Assembly: GCA_016210565.1 (NCBI GenBank)
Contig: JACQUA010000269.1
Location: forward strand, 1-42,764
From: Chloroflexota bacterium
Lineage (GTDB): Bacteria > Chloroflexota > Dehalococcoidia > JACQUA01
Length of the DNA: 42,764 nt
Direction of reading: 5' to 3'
Below the pieces are notes generated by a model. The model was given only the letters and a program-made list of their open reading frames with translations, was not told the DNA's origin and did no database searches. Made by a program: the position numbers and the translations under genes. Below are positions 17,595 to 26,603 of the stretch, piece after piece. Each line of letters starts with the position of its first letter. Within the stretch, counting starts at the first letter, position 1.

Positions 17595-17791
17595 GACCGC
17601 GACCTTTGTTTCTTATGATCGTATTCGGGATCGTAGTCTATGGTATGGAAGAGTGACAGGGTCTTCTGCTGCTCGAGGTGCTGGATATATTCGATCAATG
17701 CCTGCGTAACTGCGGCTTTTTTTGTCTTGTGCCGGCCCAGCTTTGCGGCCTTGACGATCAATTCGTCGTCGATTTGCAGATTGGTCGCCAT
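17591..17791 (-). CDS. vapB: Type II antitoxin, VapB family
   Basis: A 66-residue protein: MATNLQIDDELIVKAAKLGRH is a ribbon-helix-helix-type DNA-binding start of the VapB family, followed by a hydrophilic tail ending HKKQRSRS that would wrap the toxin. The ATG at 17789-17791 (minus strand) is chosen because GGAGG lies eight bases upstream; a much longer frame in this region is an artefact of high coding density on the opposite strand. It ends within the toxin start and probably represses its own promoter through the palindrome at 17827-17844. Confidence 0.9.
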   Translation of the reverse strand: MATNLQIDDELIVKAAKLGRHKTKKAAVTQALIEYIQHLEQQKTLSLFHTIDYDPEYDHKKQRSRS

Positions 17792-17821
17792 GGCAGATAC
17801 CTCCATGCCTTTTTCCAACGT

Positions 17822-17850
17822 ATTATCACACAGAAAAGTGTGTGGTTCAA
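17822..17850 (-). promoter_or_regulatory. vapBC promoter with operator-like palindrome in the spacer
   Basis: On the minus strand TTGAAC (17845-17850) is followed after 17 bases by GATAAT (17822-17827). The spacer is occupied by CACACA-CTTTTC-TGTGTG (17827-17844), a perfect 6-bp inverted repeat. A ribbon-helix-helix dimer bound there would block RNA polymerase, as in known vapBC autoregulation. Confidence 0.65.
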
Positions 17851-18065
17851 CCGGTGGCTTGGACAGTGCGGGTGCAATCTGGGATAATATTGCACGGCCC
17901 CTCGCGCCCCAACTGCCGCATGCCGCATCCACAGTGCGTCCATCGAACCGGCCTATCCTGCTCGCCGGTCCGCCGCTCCCTGGGGGGCGCCGTCCGTTTT
18001 CCTGCGGCGGTGGGCAGGCCCGGGGGCGCCCGCCATATTGCCGAGAAGCATAAGGAGCCTGAGAT

Positions 18066-19547
18066 TTGAAAGATTCGCCGGAATATAAGGTCATCGTAGT
18101 TGGCGGCGGCAGCGCCGCGCTGGCAGCGGCTATCTCCGCGCGCAACGAAGGCGCTGCGGTGCTCGTGCTGGAAAAGGCGTCCCGTGAATCCAGGAGCGGC
18201 AACCTGCCCTTCACCGGCGGGGTCTGCCACTTCTGGCACAGGGGGCTTCCGGAGATCGTCGAGTTCCTCCCCGACCTCACGCCGGAAGAACTCCAGACCA
18301 TGATCGTCCCCGAGTTCTCCGCGGATTCCTGGTACAACAAGATTATGGAGGTCACCGAGGAGCGCGCCGACCCGAAGATGACCGAGATACTGGTCATGGA
18401 GTCGAATCCCACGGTGAGGTGGCTGAAGGAGCAGGGTCTGAAGTTGGAACCGGCTACCCAGTTCTCCGTCCGCGAGGGGACCAAACTGAGGTGGAAGACC
18501 CAGAACAGCGTGCTCCGGGCCAGGGGCGGCGGCCGGGGTTTCTCGGACGCCCTCTTCGATATCGCCGAAAAGAAGGGCATCGATATTTGTTATGAGACCA
18601 AGGCGGTGAAGCTGCTTTGCGATTCCAGGGGTGGGGTGTGCGGCGTCACGGTCAAGGACAGGGAGGGGTTCCGGGACATCAAGAGCAAGGCGGTAGTCCT
18701 CGCCTGCGGCGGGTTCGAGTCCAACCGCGAGTGGCGCGCCAGGTATCTCGGCCCCGGCTGGGACCTGGTGAGGCCGAGGGGGACCCGGTTCAACACCGGC
18801 GACGGCCTGAGGATGGCCCTGGAAATCGGCGCCCAGCCGGCCGGTCACTGGTCCGGGTGTCACGCCGCCGCCATTGATTACCAGCGTTCCCGGGTACCCG
18901 AGGGGCAGGACATCGGCGTCGTCGGCGGCGCCGACGACCGGCGCAGCGAATACAACCTGGCGGTGCAGGTGAATGTGAACGGGCAAAGGTTTCTCGATGA
19001 AGGCGCCGATTTCAGGCCGTTTATTTACGCCAAGTACGGGGCGCAGCTACTTCAACAGCCGCAGAGTATGGCCTGGCAGATATTCGATGCCAGGGTAACC
19101 CCTCTGCTGGCCGAAGAGTACCGCAGCGGCACGCCTGTCATGGCGGATTCTATAAAAGAGCTGGCGGAAAAACTGGAGATACCGGCGCTGACGAGCACCA
19201 TAGCCGGGTTCAACGCGGCGGTGCGGGACGATGTGCCGGTGAACTTCGCCATACGGGATGGCAAAGGCACGGTGGGGATCACGCCGCCGAAGTCCAACTG
19301 GGCCCAGAAGCTCGACAAGCCGCCGTTTGCCGCTTATTCGATAGGCTTCGGGGTGACCTTCACTTTTGGAGGGTTGAAGATCAACAGCCAGGCCCGGGTG
19401 CTGGACACGGAAGGAGAAATAATCCCGGGACTGTATGCCACCGGGGAAATCGCCGGCGGCGTGTGGCACAAGAATTTCACCGGCGGCGGCGGCATCGCGC
19501 TGGGACTGGTCTTCGGGCGCATCGCCGGCGCCGATGCGGCGGGATAG
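18066..19547 (+). CDS. FAD-dependent oxidoreductase, TcuA/fumarate-reductase-like
   Basis: A 493-residue flavoprotein of the FAD-binding-2 family. VIVVGGGSAALAAAISA near residue 10 is the dinucleotide-binding loop, and TGGGGIALGLVFGR near the end closes the FAD site. Similarity is greatest to tricarballylate dehydrogenase TcuA-type and fumarate-reductase flavoprotein-type enzymes, which oxidise or reduce a carbon-carbon bond next to carboxylates. TTG 18066 is used with AAGGAG nine bases upstream. No signal peptide is present and there is no adjacent TcuB or cytochrome. A long antisense open frame here is a compositional shadow. The substrate cannot be given. Confidence 0.82.
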   Translation: MKDSPEYKVIVVGGGSAALAAAISARNEGAAVLVLEKASRESRSGNLPFTGGVCHFWHRGLPEIVEFLPDLTPEELQTMIVPEFSADSWYNKIMEVTEERADPKMTEILVMESNPTVRWLKEQGLKLEPATQFSVREGTKLRWKTQNSVLRARGGGRGFSDALFDIAEKKGIDICYETKAVKLLCDSRGGVCGVTVKDREGFRDIKSKAVVLACGGFESNREWRARYLGPGWDLVRPRGTRFNTGDGLRMALEIGAQPAGHWSGCHAAAIDYQRSRVPEGQDIGVVGGADDRRSEYNLAVQVNVNGQRFLDEGADFRPFIYAKYGAQLLQQPQSMAWQIFDARVTPLLAEEYRSGTPVMADSIKELAEKLEIPALTSTIAGFNAAVRDDVPVNFAIRDGKGTVGITPPKSNWAQKLDKPPFAAYSIGFGVTFTFGGLKINSQARVLDTEGEIIPGLYATGEIAGGVWHKNFTGGGGIALGLVFGRIAGADAAG

Positions 19548-19997
19548 TACAAGCGCACTAAACGGTGAGGAATAGTCTCACAAAAAGGCACAAAGGAATT
19601 CCGAGCAGGGGACGGGCCGGGAACACACCACTCCTTTCACCCTGTTTCCATATTCTTCGTGTCTGCGGTACCGTTTCCACCGCAAAGGACGCAAAGGCGC
19701 TTTGCCTTATAGTTTGATAAAATATCATTGAAATATGGCACTGACGGAAATCATTGCAGGGCCGGCTCGTCGTCCGTTATAGTCGGTTACGCGGTTATTT
19801 AGTAGTGCAATGTTCCGTGGCAGGTGGCCAGGCGCGGCGAAGGACTAGAAACCATGGATCACAGATGCCGGCGAAAGACCGTTCGACTTCGCTCAGGGTG
19901 ACAGTCCTTCGAGGCGGCCTGTGGTACCGGGGACTAATGAGCAAATCCCCCTCAGTCCCCTTTTGCGAAAGGGGGAAGAAGGCGCAAAGGAGAAGAC
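19548..19997. other. Spacer with direct repeat copy 2 and other dispersed repeats
   Basis: Copy 2 of the TACAAGCGCACTAAA repeat (19548-19585) comes first, then a CTTCGTGTCT / CGCAAAGGACGCAAAGG tract of family D character, a family A fragment (19874-19903, TTCGACTTCGCTCAGGGTGACA) and a family E tract (19945-19982, CCCCTTTTGCGAAAGGGGG). No gene was seen. AAAGGAG at 19986-19992 belongs to the next gene. Confidence 0.6.
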
Positions 19998-21146
19998 TTG
20001 ACTGACCAGACAAGCTCGAAAGAGGCAGTCGTGATTCACGCGGTGGGAGGCGTCGGCCCCCGGCCGGTGGAGTACGGAATGCCTGTGGAAAAGCTCTTCA
20101 GCAGGGTACATCAAAAGATCAAAGAGGCGGACATATCTTTCTGCCACCTGGAGAGTGTCCTGTCCACCCGGGGCTGTCTTCAATACCGGGACTATAATAC
20201 CTGGGCCTCAAGGGTCCACCCCGATAATGCCAGATCGCTGGCTTTCGCCGGTTTTAATGTCGTCTCCCAGGCCGGAAACCGCTGCTTCGACTACGGCCCC
20301 GAGGCCCTGCTCGATTCCATCGAGGCGGTCCGCAGCCGCGGCATGCTGGTGACCGGCGCCGGCAAGGACCTCGCGGATGCCAGAAGACCGGCGATCCTGG
20401 AACGAAAGGGCATCAAGGTCGGGTTCCTGGACTACTGCTCCGTGCTGCCGGTCGAATACGAGGCCCGGGAAGGCAAACCGGGTTGCTCTCCCATTCGGGT
20501 CTCCACCTACTGGGAGTCCCAGGGGTATCAGCCGGGGATCCCGCCGAGGATAATAACCGTGGCACGGGAAGAGGACGTCCGGGACATGGAAGGCGATATC
20601 CGCAAACTGCGAAGCCAGGTGGACGTCCTTGTCGTTTCCACCCACTGGGGGCAGGACTACATACCGTCGCTGCTGTGCACCTACCAGCCCTTGCTGGCGC
20701 GCCGGGCGATTGACGCCGGGGCGGACATCATTCTGGGCCATCACGGCCATAACATCAGGGGTCTGGAGATGTACAGAGGACGCCCCGTCTTTTACTGCCT
20801 CGGCACTTTTGCCCAGGAGCGGTCCCATGAATTGAAACCGCCGCCCGGGGTGCAGGACATCAGCGTTCCCAAAGAGTACCACAACTGGGTGGCGGAACCG
20901 GGATGGGAGCGAAACCCGGGACCCAGGGATAGGCGATATACCATGATGGCAAAGATCGTCGCCGGCAAAAAGGGCGTGCAGAGGGTTTCCTTCCTGCCCG
21001 GCTGGACCGACCAGATGGCGCATCCTGAGTTCCTGCCGGCCGGCGATCCCAGGTTCAAGGAAGTGGTGCAGTGTCTCGATCCCTGGAACAAGCGGTTCGG
21101 CGTCACCTTCAGTATTGAAGGAGACGAAGCGGTCGTTTCCAATTGA
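19998..21146 (+). CDS. CapA/PgsA-family metallophosphatase-like protein
   Basis: A 382-residue protein of the CapA family, a metallophosphoesterase fold found in poly-gamma-glutamate capsule synthesis and in many uncharacterised bacterial proteins. Motif order fits: GGVGP at the start, CHLES, GNRCFDYG, STHWGQDY and ILGHHGHNIRG, which together form the metal site. TTG 19998 lies five bases after AAAGGAG. There is no membrane anchor or signal peptide, so it is probably cytoplasmic and not a capsule synthase. It precedes the MmgE/PrpD gene on the same strand. The reaction is unknown. Confidence 0.82.
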   Translation: MTDQTSSKEAVVIHAVGGVGPRPVEYGMPVEKLFSRVHQKIKEADISFCHLESVLSTRGCLQYRDYNTWASRVHPDNARSLAFAGFNVVSQAGNRCFDYGPEALLDSIEAVRSRGMLVTGAGKDLADARRPAILERKGIKVGFLDYCSVLPVEYEAREGKPGCSPIRVSTYWESQGYQPGIPPRIITVAREEDVRDMEGDIRKLRSQVDVLVVSTHWGQDYIPSLLCTYQPLLARRAIDAGADIILGHHGHNIRGLEMYRGRPVFYCLGTFAQERSHELKPPPGVQDISVPKEYHNWVAEPGWERNPGPRDRRYTMMAKIVAGKKGVQRVSFLPGWTDQMAHPEFLPAGDPRFKEVVQCLDPWNKRFGVTFSIEGDEAVVSN

Positions 21147-21188
21147 CCGGGGGAAGGGGGCCTATTAGTTGACAGACGCTGATTCAGT

Positions 21189-22520
21189 ATGAGGCCAAGT
21201 ATGCAAAGAGACGTTGTTTTCGAGTTGGCCGAACATATCGTCAATACAAACTATCAGGCGATGCCTCCGGAAGCCGTGGCCGTAACCAGGAAGTGCCTCC
21301 TGGATACCCTGGGGGTGATTATGGCGGCGACGACGGCTCCCGGCTGCGAAGCACTATATGGCCTGGCTGAAGAATGGGGAGGCAGAGAGGAGAGCACCGT
21401 CATCGGGCGCGGGCGCAAATTGCCTGCTCCCAATGCCGTAATGGTCAACGCCACGATGGCTCGGGCCAGGGACTTTGACGGCGTCCATGAAGCTGCTCAC
21501 GACCACCCCAGCGTGGCCACCGTTCCCGCTGCCCTGGCTATGGCGGAAAAGCTCGGGGGAATGCACGGCCGGGACTTTCTGGCGGCAATCGCTCTGGGAG
21601 ATGACCTGGTCCTGCGGCTGCGCCTGGCCTGCCGGGCAAAGTCCGGGGTCCGCCATTCGCCATGGACCAGCGGCACCTACGCCCCATTCGGCGCCGCGGC
21701 CGTTGCGGGGAAAATGCTCCGTCTGGATGAGGAGAAGATGGTGAATGCCCTGGGGCTCGCTTTCACGGAGGCGTCAAATACCCTTCAGAGCCGGATGGAT
21801 GGCTCCCTCGCCGTGCGCGTCCACCAGGGGATGGCGGCCAAAGCTGGCGTGGTAGCCGCCCTGCTGGCGGAGAGGGGTATCACCGGTCCCCACAATGCTC
21901 TCGAAGGCAAACTTGGCCTCTTTCAAGCCTATGAGGGAGGCGTATATGACCGCCCCACTCTGCTGGCGGACCTGGGCCGGCGGTTTGAGGGGGCAAACAT
22001 CAGCATCAAGCCGTACCCATGCTGCAAGTTCACGCACGCCGCTATTGACGCTACGCTTCGGATAGCGGCCGACCATGACCTAGAAGCTGACCAGGTGGAG
22101 GACGTCATTGTCTATGTAAGCCAGGACTGTTTCATCTCCGTGTGTGATCCCCTGGGCCGGAAGCAAAGGCCAGGCAGCATTGTCGACGCTCAATTCAGTA
22201 TCCCGTATACCGTAGCAACGGCCATCGTTCGAAGGGGCGTTTACCTTGACGATTTTACTGAAGCCGCCATCCGGGATTCCTTAACCCTAGAGATGGCGAG
22301 GAAGGTGAGACCCATGGTCGATCCAGAGCTGGGCGAGACTGGTATGGGGCCGAGCATAGTGAAAATCAGGACAGTCGACAAACTAACCTATTCGGAACGC
22401 GTGGACTGCGTCAGGGGACATTACTTAAGGACGGGCTCCGGCATTCTACCATGGATAATCCGTCCGAATGACCGGGGCACGACCGGCATAGCACGAGGAG
22501 AACCCGATGGCCTACACTGA
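21189..22520 (+). CDS. MmgE/PrpD-family protein with atypical C-terminus
   Basis: A 443-residue relative of 2-methylcitrate dehydratase PrpD and of aconitate-decarboxylase-like proteins that act on tri- or dicarboxylates. VTRKCLLDTLGVIMAA, NATMARARDFDGVHEAAHDHPS, GAAAVAGKMLRLDEEK and KPYPCCKFTHAAIDA are typical. After YSERVDCVRGHYL the expected closing segment is replaced by about 40 unrelated residues that run into the next gene, overlapping it by 14 bases. This suggests an old frameshift or deletion near 22430. The start may be 21189 or 21201; no clear ribosome binding site decides. Confidence 0.82.
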   Translation: MRPSMQRDVVFELAEHIVNTNYQAMPPEAVAVTRKCLLDTLGVIMAATTAPGCEALYGLAEEWGGREESTVIGRGRKLPAPNAVMVNATMARARDFDGVHEAAHDHPSVATVPAALAMAEKLGGMHGRDFLAAIALGDDLVLRLRLACRAKSGVRHSPWTSGTYAPFGAAAVAGKMLRLDEEKMVNALGLAFTEASNTLQSRMDGSLAVRVHQGMAAKAGVVAALLAERGITGPHNALEGKLGLFQAYEGGVYDRPTLLADLGRRFEGANISIKPYPCCKFTHAAIDATLRIAADHDLEADQVEDVIVYVSQDCFISVCDPLGRKQRPGSIVDAQFSIPYTVATAIVRRGVYLDDFTEAAIRDSLTLEMARKVRPMVDPELGETGMGPSIVKIRTVDKLTYSERVDCVRGHYLRTGSGILPWIIRPNDRGTTGIARGEPDGLH

Positions 22521-23859
22521 CAAAGACATTGAAAAGCTGCAGACAACCCTGGCAGGGGTGAAGGTGCGCACGCCAGTGGGCGTCGCCGCTGTTAACATGC
22601 CGCTGGCGAACAAGGAGTGCGTAACGCCGGAATCCCACGCCGACGTCCTCCTGAAGCACGTGGAGGCCGGCGCCGGTTTCATCTGCGTCCCCGGATGCGA
22701 CTACTATCCGCCGGAGATGATAACCCGCCTGAGAAAGCAGTCCCGCACCAGAGACACGTCGGCCCGCGTCAAAGGCCTCCGGTTCATGGGCGACCCGGGC
22801 GTGATGTACCACGCCAGTGGTGGTGGGGCCATGCAGATCGAGCCGGAGGAGTCCACCGCCACCTTTCTGGACAAGGTGGTCAAGCTGATCGCCATCCTCA
22901 GGAAGAAGAAGCCGGAGAACGTCCCGCTTATTGCCTCCATTCAGCCCATCGGCGCCTTTCCCGAGAGCGCCGTTGCCTGCGCCAGGAAGGTTGAGGAGCA
23001 GGGGGTGGACATCCTGGAGCTGAACCTGAGCTGCGGCGGCACGGCCATCGTGGGGGGGGCCGTCGACTACTATCTGGAAAAGGACTATCCGCTGCTGCGG
23101 GTGGGCCTGCTGATGGCGGAGCACATCGACCTGGCGCAGAACATCGTCAGGGAGGTGGTCAAAGCGGTGAAGGTCCCCGTCGGCGTCAAACTGTCGCCGG
23201 AAATGGGATTCCCCCGGGTGGTCGCCATTGCCCGGGCCATGAGGGACGCAGGAGCGAAATACGTGCAGAGTTTTAACAATGCCGTGGCCATCGCACCTCC
23301 TGATATCTACAACGGGGGAAGACCTGTCTGGGCTTTCATGGACGCCAACCCCCTTGTGGAAGCCCACGGCAGCTCCTACAAGGCGCTGTGCTACAAGCAT
23401 GTGGCCGGCATCTCCAAGTTTGCTCCCGGACTCGACATCGTCGCTACCGGCGGCCTCGAGAAACCGGAGGATGTGGTGGAGGTCATGATGCTGGGGGCCA
23501 ACGTCGCGGCCCATGTCACGGGAATCCTTTATTACGGCAGGAACCTGCTCCGGCGGGAAGTCGCCTTTTTGCTGAAATACATGGACGAGCAGGGTTACCA
23601 GAGCATCCAGGACTTCCAGGGTCTAGGCCTGAAGTACATCAAGCCTGCGGAAACTGTCGATTTCAGCGCCGGACAGGTGATGGCCGCCGTCGACCCCATC
23701 AAATGCCAGGCCTGCGGGCACTGTGTGGACCATATCTGCCTGGCCTCATACATGGAGAACGGGGGAGCCTATGTGCGACAGGAGGTCTGCCAGGGCTGCG
23801 GCGTCTGTGTGACCACCTGCCCGCACCGTGCCCGCACCCTGGTGGCGCGACCCTTGTAG
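22507..23859 (+). CDS. PreA-like dihydroorotate-dehydrogenase-fold protein with C-terminal ferredoxin
   Basis: A 450-residue protein: an FMN-binding TIM barrel of the dihydroorotate/dihydropyrimidine dehydrogenase family (LELNLSCGG, VPVGVKLSPE, DIVATGGLEKPEDVVE), fused after about residue 395 to a two-cluster ferredoxin (CQACGHCVDHIC and CQGCGVCVTTCP). This is the layout of PreA, the iron-sulfur-containing subunit of NAD-dependent dihydropyrimidine dehydrogenase. The partner PreT is absent, and many such proteins in anaerobes have other unknown substrates. ATG 22507 is preceded by GAGGAG and overlaps the end of the MmgE/PrpD gene, so the two are likely translated together. Confidence 0.87.
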   Translation: MAYTDKDIEKLQTTLAGVKVRTPVGVAAVNMPLANKECVTPESHADVLLKHVEAGAGFICVPGCDYYPPEMITRLRKQSRTRDTSARVKGLRFMGDPGVMYHASGGGAMQIEPEESTATFLDKVVKLIAILRKKKPENVPLIASIQPIGAFPESAVACARKVEEQGVDILELNLSCGGTAIVGGAVDYYLEKDYPLLRVGLLMAEHIDLAQNIVREVVKAVKVPVGVKLSPEMGFPRVVAIARAMRDAGAKYVQSFNNAVAIAPPDIYNGGRPVWAFMDANPLVEAHGSSYKALCYKHVAGISKFAPGLDIVATGGLEKPEDVVEVMMLGANVAAHVTGILYYGRNLLRREVAFLLKYMDEQGYQSIQDFQGLGLKYIKPAETVDFSAGQVMAAVDPIKCQACGHCVDHICLASYMENGGAYVRQEVCQGCGVCVTTCPHRARTLVARPL

Positions 23860-24150
23860 CCGCGCAGGGGGCGTGTCAAGACCGAACATCGGTAACACTT
23901 GGGGCGAATCTTGCCGAATGCCTTTCTTCCGGCCGTGTCGCCGGCAATAACGCTTCGCAGGAAAACCCTTCGAACTGATACGGACGCATTGGCAATTGCA
24001 GCATCACGGCAGGACGAAATTCACCAAAGAGGCGCTGAGAACACAGAGCAGGAATGAAGAGAGCGTAAAAGGACGGTGTGTTGGTTCTTGGAGTTTCTCT
24101 GCGCCCTCTGCGTCTCTGTGGTGAAGCAATGCGTCAAATCCCCCTTAGCC

Positions 24151-24336
24151 CCCCTTTGCGAAACTGACCATTACCCACATTTTGTGCTGGACACAATACA
24201 TGTTGGACAGTGACACCCACGTAGGGTGGGTTAAGCGCAAACGGGGTGGCGCTGAACGGGGCGCTTGCGCTTAACCCACCCTACGCTATTGTGTCCAGCC
24301 CTGGAGATGTGGGTAAGGATGAGTTTCGCAAAGGGG
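24151..24336. repeat. Nested palindromic element (three concentric inverted repeats)
   Basis: The outer arms 24151-24180 and 24307-24336 match at 27 of 30 positions. The middle arms CTGGACACAATA (24187-24198) and TATTGTGTCCAG (24287-24298) are perfect. The inner arms at 24221-24240 and 24265-24284 are perfect 20-base complements beginning GTAGGGTGGGTTAAGCG, a family C element. No coding capacity. It looks like one miniature element inserted within another, or a single large MITE-like hairpin. Confidence 0.8.
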
Positions 24337-24387
24337 GAGAGGGTATGCATGGTAGTCCGCTTTTTTTCAAAGGGGAAGAATCTGGTT

Positions 24388-24417
24388 TTGACGCTCCTTT
24401 CAAGGGCGTGTTATAAT
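24388..24417 (+). promoter_or_regulatory. Sigma-70-type promoter for the oxidoreductase cluster
   Basis: TTGACG (24388-24393), an 18-base spacer and a perfect TATAAT (24412-24417). It points at the aldehyde:ferredoxin oxidoreductase gene at 24521. Confidence 0.7.
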
Positions 24418-24520
24418 TTCGCCGTCGTTTGCTCCTGGCATTCGACCCATGCTGGTGAGACATCGAGGCCGTCGCCGGTCAATACCAAGCGAAACCCTCG
24501 TCCAGGAAAGGAACACAGCC

Positions 24521-26377
24521 ATGCCGGGCGGTTACACCGGAAAAATCCTGAAGATAGATTTGAGCGCCCCGGACATCGCAGTGGAAGACCTGGACGAGAA
24601 GACTGCGAGAAAATACCTGGGAGGCGAGGGGCTGGCGGCAAAAATAATCTGGGAAACCACCTCTTCGACTACGTCCCCGCTTTCCCCCGAAAATCCCCTG
24701 ATCTTCATGACCGGCCCCTTTACCGGGACCATCGTTCCTGCCAGCAGCCGCTACATCGTCGCCGCCCTGTCCCCCCTTACCAATATCTGGGGTGTGGCCC
24801 GGTCGGGAGGGAACTGGGGCGCCTACCTGAAATATGCCGGGTTTGACGGCATCGTGGTTACGGGAAAGGCCAGGAACCCCGTGTACCTGTGGGTCAACAA
24901 CGGCCAGGCGAAGATTGTTGATGCCGGCCATGTCTGGGGCAAGGATACGTGGGAAACGGACCGGATACTCAAAAAGGAGACTGACCCCCGGGCTAGCGTG
25001 GCCTGCATCGGCCCGGCCGGTGAAAGGCTGGTGAAATTCGCTCTGGTCCTGAACGATGGGAGAGATGGGAGGGCGGCCGCCAGGTGCGGCCTGGGGGCGG
25101 TGATGGGTTCGAAGAACCTCAAGGCGGTCGTGGTGAGCGGCGGCGCCCGGCCCGGCGTTTACGATGAGGAGGGACTGAAGAAGAGTATGCTGGAAACCCA
25201 GCCGGCAGGAGTGCTGCCGAACGAAGTCTGGCAAAAGAGGTGGCGGGACCACCGCCAGACCCAGTGGAACAAAGGTCGCTTGGTGGTCAAGAATTTCCTG
25301 GAGGACGATTTCCCGGGGTTCCTCCCGAAAATCGCTGAGGCCATGGTGACCGGCAAGCCGTACTATTGTTTCGGCTGCCGGTACGGCTGTACTGAATCCC
25401 ATACTATCGACGGGCGCCGCAGCAAGGTCTACGAGTCCATGGTACCCCTGGGGGCGCAGTGTTTGATTGATGACATGGAAGCCCTCCAGGAAGCCTACGA
25501 CCTCTGCAACAAATACGGCATGGACTCCATTTCGGCGGGCGGCGCCATTGCTTTTGGCATAGAGGCCTTCGAGAAAGGCCTGGTGACTCCGGCGGACACC
25601 GGGGGAATCGCCCTGAAATGGGGAAATGCCGGGGGCATGCTCGAAATGCTCAGGCAGATCGGCGAGAGCGACCAGAGGTTCGCCCGACTGCTGGGCCAGG
25701 GAGTGCGCCAGGCGGCCGAGTCCATGGGCGGAGTGGCGCCGGAATACGCTATCCATGTCAAGGGATTGGAGCTACCGGCGCACGACCCCAGGTCCAGCAA
25801 CGCCCTGGCCCTCGAGTATGCCACCGCCAACAGAGGCGCTTGCCATCAGGCAGCCAACGCCAACTTCCCGCCCAACTTCATGGTGCGGGCTATCGGTCTC
25901 CCGGAGGACCAGGACAACCTGGAGAACCGGTTCCGGGTGGACGGGCGTGGGGAACTGGTTGCCAGGATGCAGGACTTCTATCAGTTGCTGGACGCCCTGG
26001 TGATATGCAAGGTAATGTCCCGCGGGACGAATCGCGCCGGTCAGCAAATCCCCGCCCCGTATTTTGCCGAGTGGCTGAACCGGGTGACGGGATGGGACCT
26101 CAGCCTGGCCGATGCCCTGAAGACCGGCGAGCGAATCTTCAACCTGCAGCGCATGATCAACGTCAGGCGCGGGATGAGCCGGAAGGACGACATATTGCCT
26201 CCCCGGATCATGGTGCACAAGCGAGGGGGCAAAAGCGACGCCGCGAACAATCTGCCGCCCCTAGGCGAGATGCTCACCCAGTATTACTCTTTCCGGGGCT
26301 GGAGCGAAGAGGGAATCCCCACCCCGGAGAAGCTGGAACAATTGGGCCTGGAGCAAGCCGCCGGGACCACAGGATAG
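24521..26377 (+). CDS. Tungsten-type aldehyde:ferredoxin oxidoreductase family protein
   Basis: A 618-residue protein of the AOR family, which oxidises aldehydes to carboxylic acids (or the reverse) with a tungsten bis-pterin and one [4Fe-4S] cluster, passing electrons to ferredoxin. The start GGYTGKILKIDLS is characteristic. The cluster ligands are in CFGCRYGC near residues 283-290 and the final cysteine is in LDALVICK near 494. Other family stretches are GPFTG, ASSRYIVAALSP and MGSKNLKAVVVSG. ATG 24521 follows AGGAAAGGA; the longer frame from 24449 is rejected. It is the first gene of the cluster with FmdE, the LUD/CCG protein and the second pterin enzyme. The aldehyde used is unknown; benzoyl-CoA-reductase-type BamB homologues are a related alternative. 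Confidence 0.92.
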   Translation: MPGGYTGKILKIDLSAPDIAVEDLDEKTARKYLGGEGLAAKIIWETTSSTTSPLSPENPLIFMTGPFTGTIVPASSRYIVAALSPLTNIWGVARSGGNWGAYLKYAGFDGIVVTGKARNPVYLWVNNGQAKIVDAGHVWGKDTWETDRILKKETDPRASVACIGPAGERLVKFALVLNDGRDGRAAARCGLGAVMGSKNLKAVVVSGGARPGVYDEEGLKKSMLETQPAGVLPNEVWQKRWRDHRQTQWNKGRLVVKNFLEDDFPGFLPKIAEAMVTGKPYYCFGCRYGCTESHTIDGRRSKVYESMVPLGAQCLIDDMEALQEAYDLCNKYGMDSISAGGAIAFGIEAFEKGLVTPADTGGIALKWGNAGGMLEMLRQIGESDQRFARLLGQGVRQAAESMGGVAPEYAIHVKGLELPAHDPRSSNALALEYATANRGACHQAANANFPPNFMVRAIGLPEDQDNLENRFRVDGRGELVARMQDFYQLLDALVICKVMSRGTNRAGQQIPAPYFAEWLNRVTGWDLSLADALKTGERIFNLQRMINVRRGMSRKDDILPPRIMVHKRGGKSDAANNLPPLGEMLTQYYSFRGWSEEGIPTPEKLEQLGLEQAAGTTG

Positions 26378-26410
26378 GTCCCGGACCTGAGAGACGAAGG
26401 CCCTGGGTTT

Positions 26411-26510
26411 CACCACAGAGACACGGAGAACACAGAGACGATGAGATGACACAATTCGGCCCGGTTTGGTCGCTAAGCAAACTTCTCCGCGCCCTCTGTG
26501 TCTCTGTGGT
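26411..26510. repeat. Dispersed repeat, family D (CACCACAGAGACAC type), inverted pair
   Basis: CACCACAGAGACACGGAGAAC at the left edge and CTCTGTGTCTCTGTGGT at the right edge are complementary arms of a short palindromic element. A related pair is at 24022-24124 and fragments lie near 17057 and 19651. It fills the gap between the AOR gene and the FmdE gene. Confidence 0.75.
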
Positions 26511-26603
26511 CAATATGTGCCTCGTTAGTTAATGCGCTTGCATTAGTTCCTCAAACGTCTTGCAGCCACCAGTTCTAGAAGCCTGGCCCGAAAGTCTCTT
26601 ACC

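Larger units (their letters stand above)
23860..24520. other. Repeat-rich spacer before the aldehyde oxidoreductase gene
   Basis: A spacer of 661 bases without a gene. It holds an inverted family D pair (24022-24124, arms CACCAAAGAGGCGC and CGTCTCTGTGGTGA), the nested palindrome at 24151-24336, a T-rich family E tract (about 24327-24380) and a strong promoter (24388-24417). The leader to the ATG at 24521 is roughly 97 bases. Confidence 0.7.

Noticed and set aside
17847..18986. Minus-strand open frame of 379 codons over the TcuA-like gene
   Set aside because: No recognisable domain; the opposite strand has clear FAD-binding motifs. High GC at third positions explains the open antisense frame.
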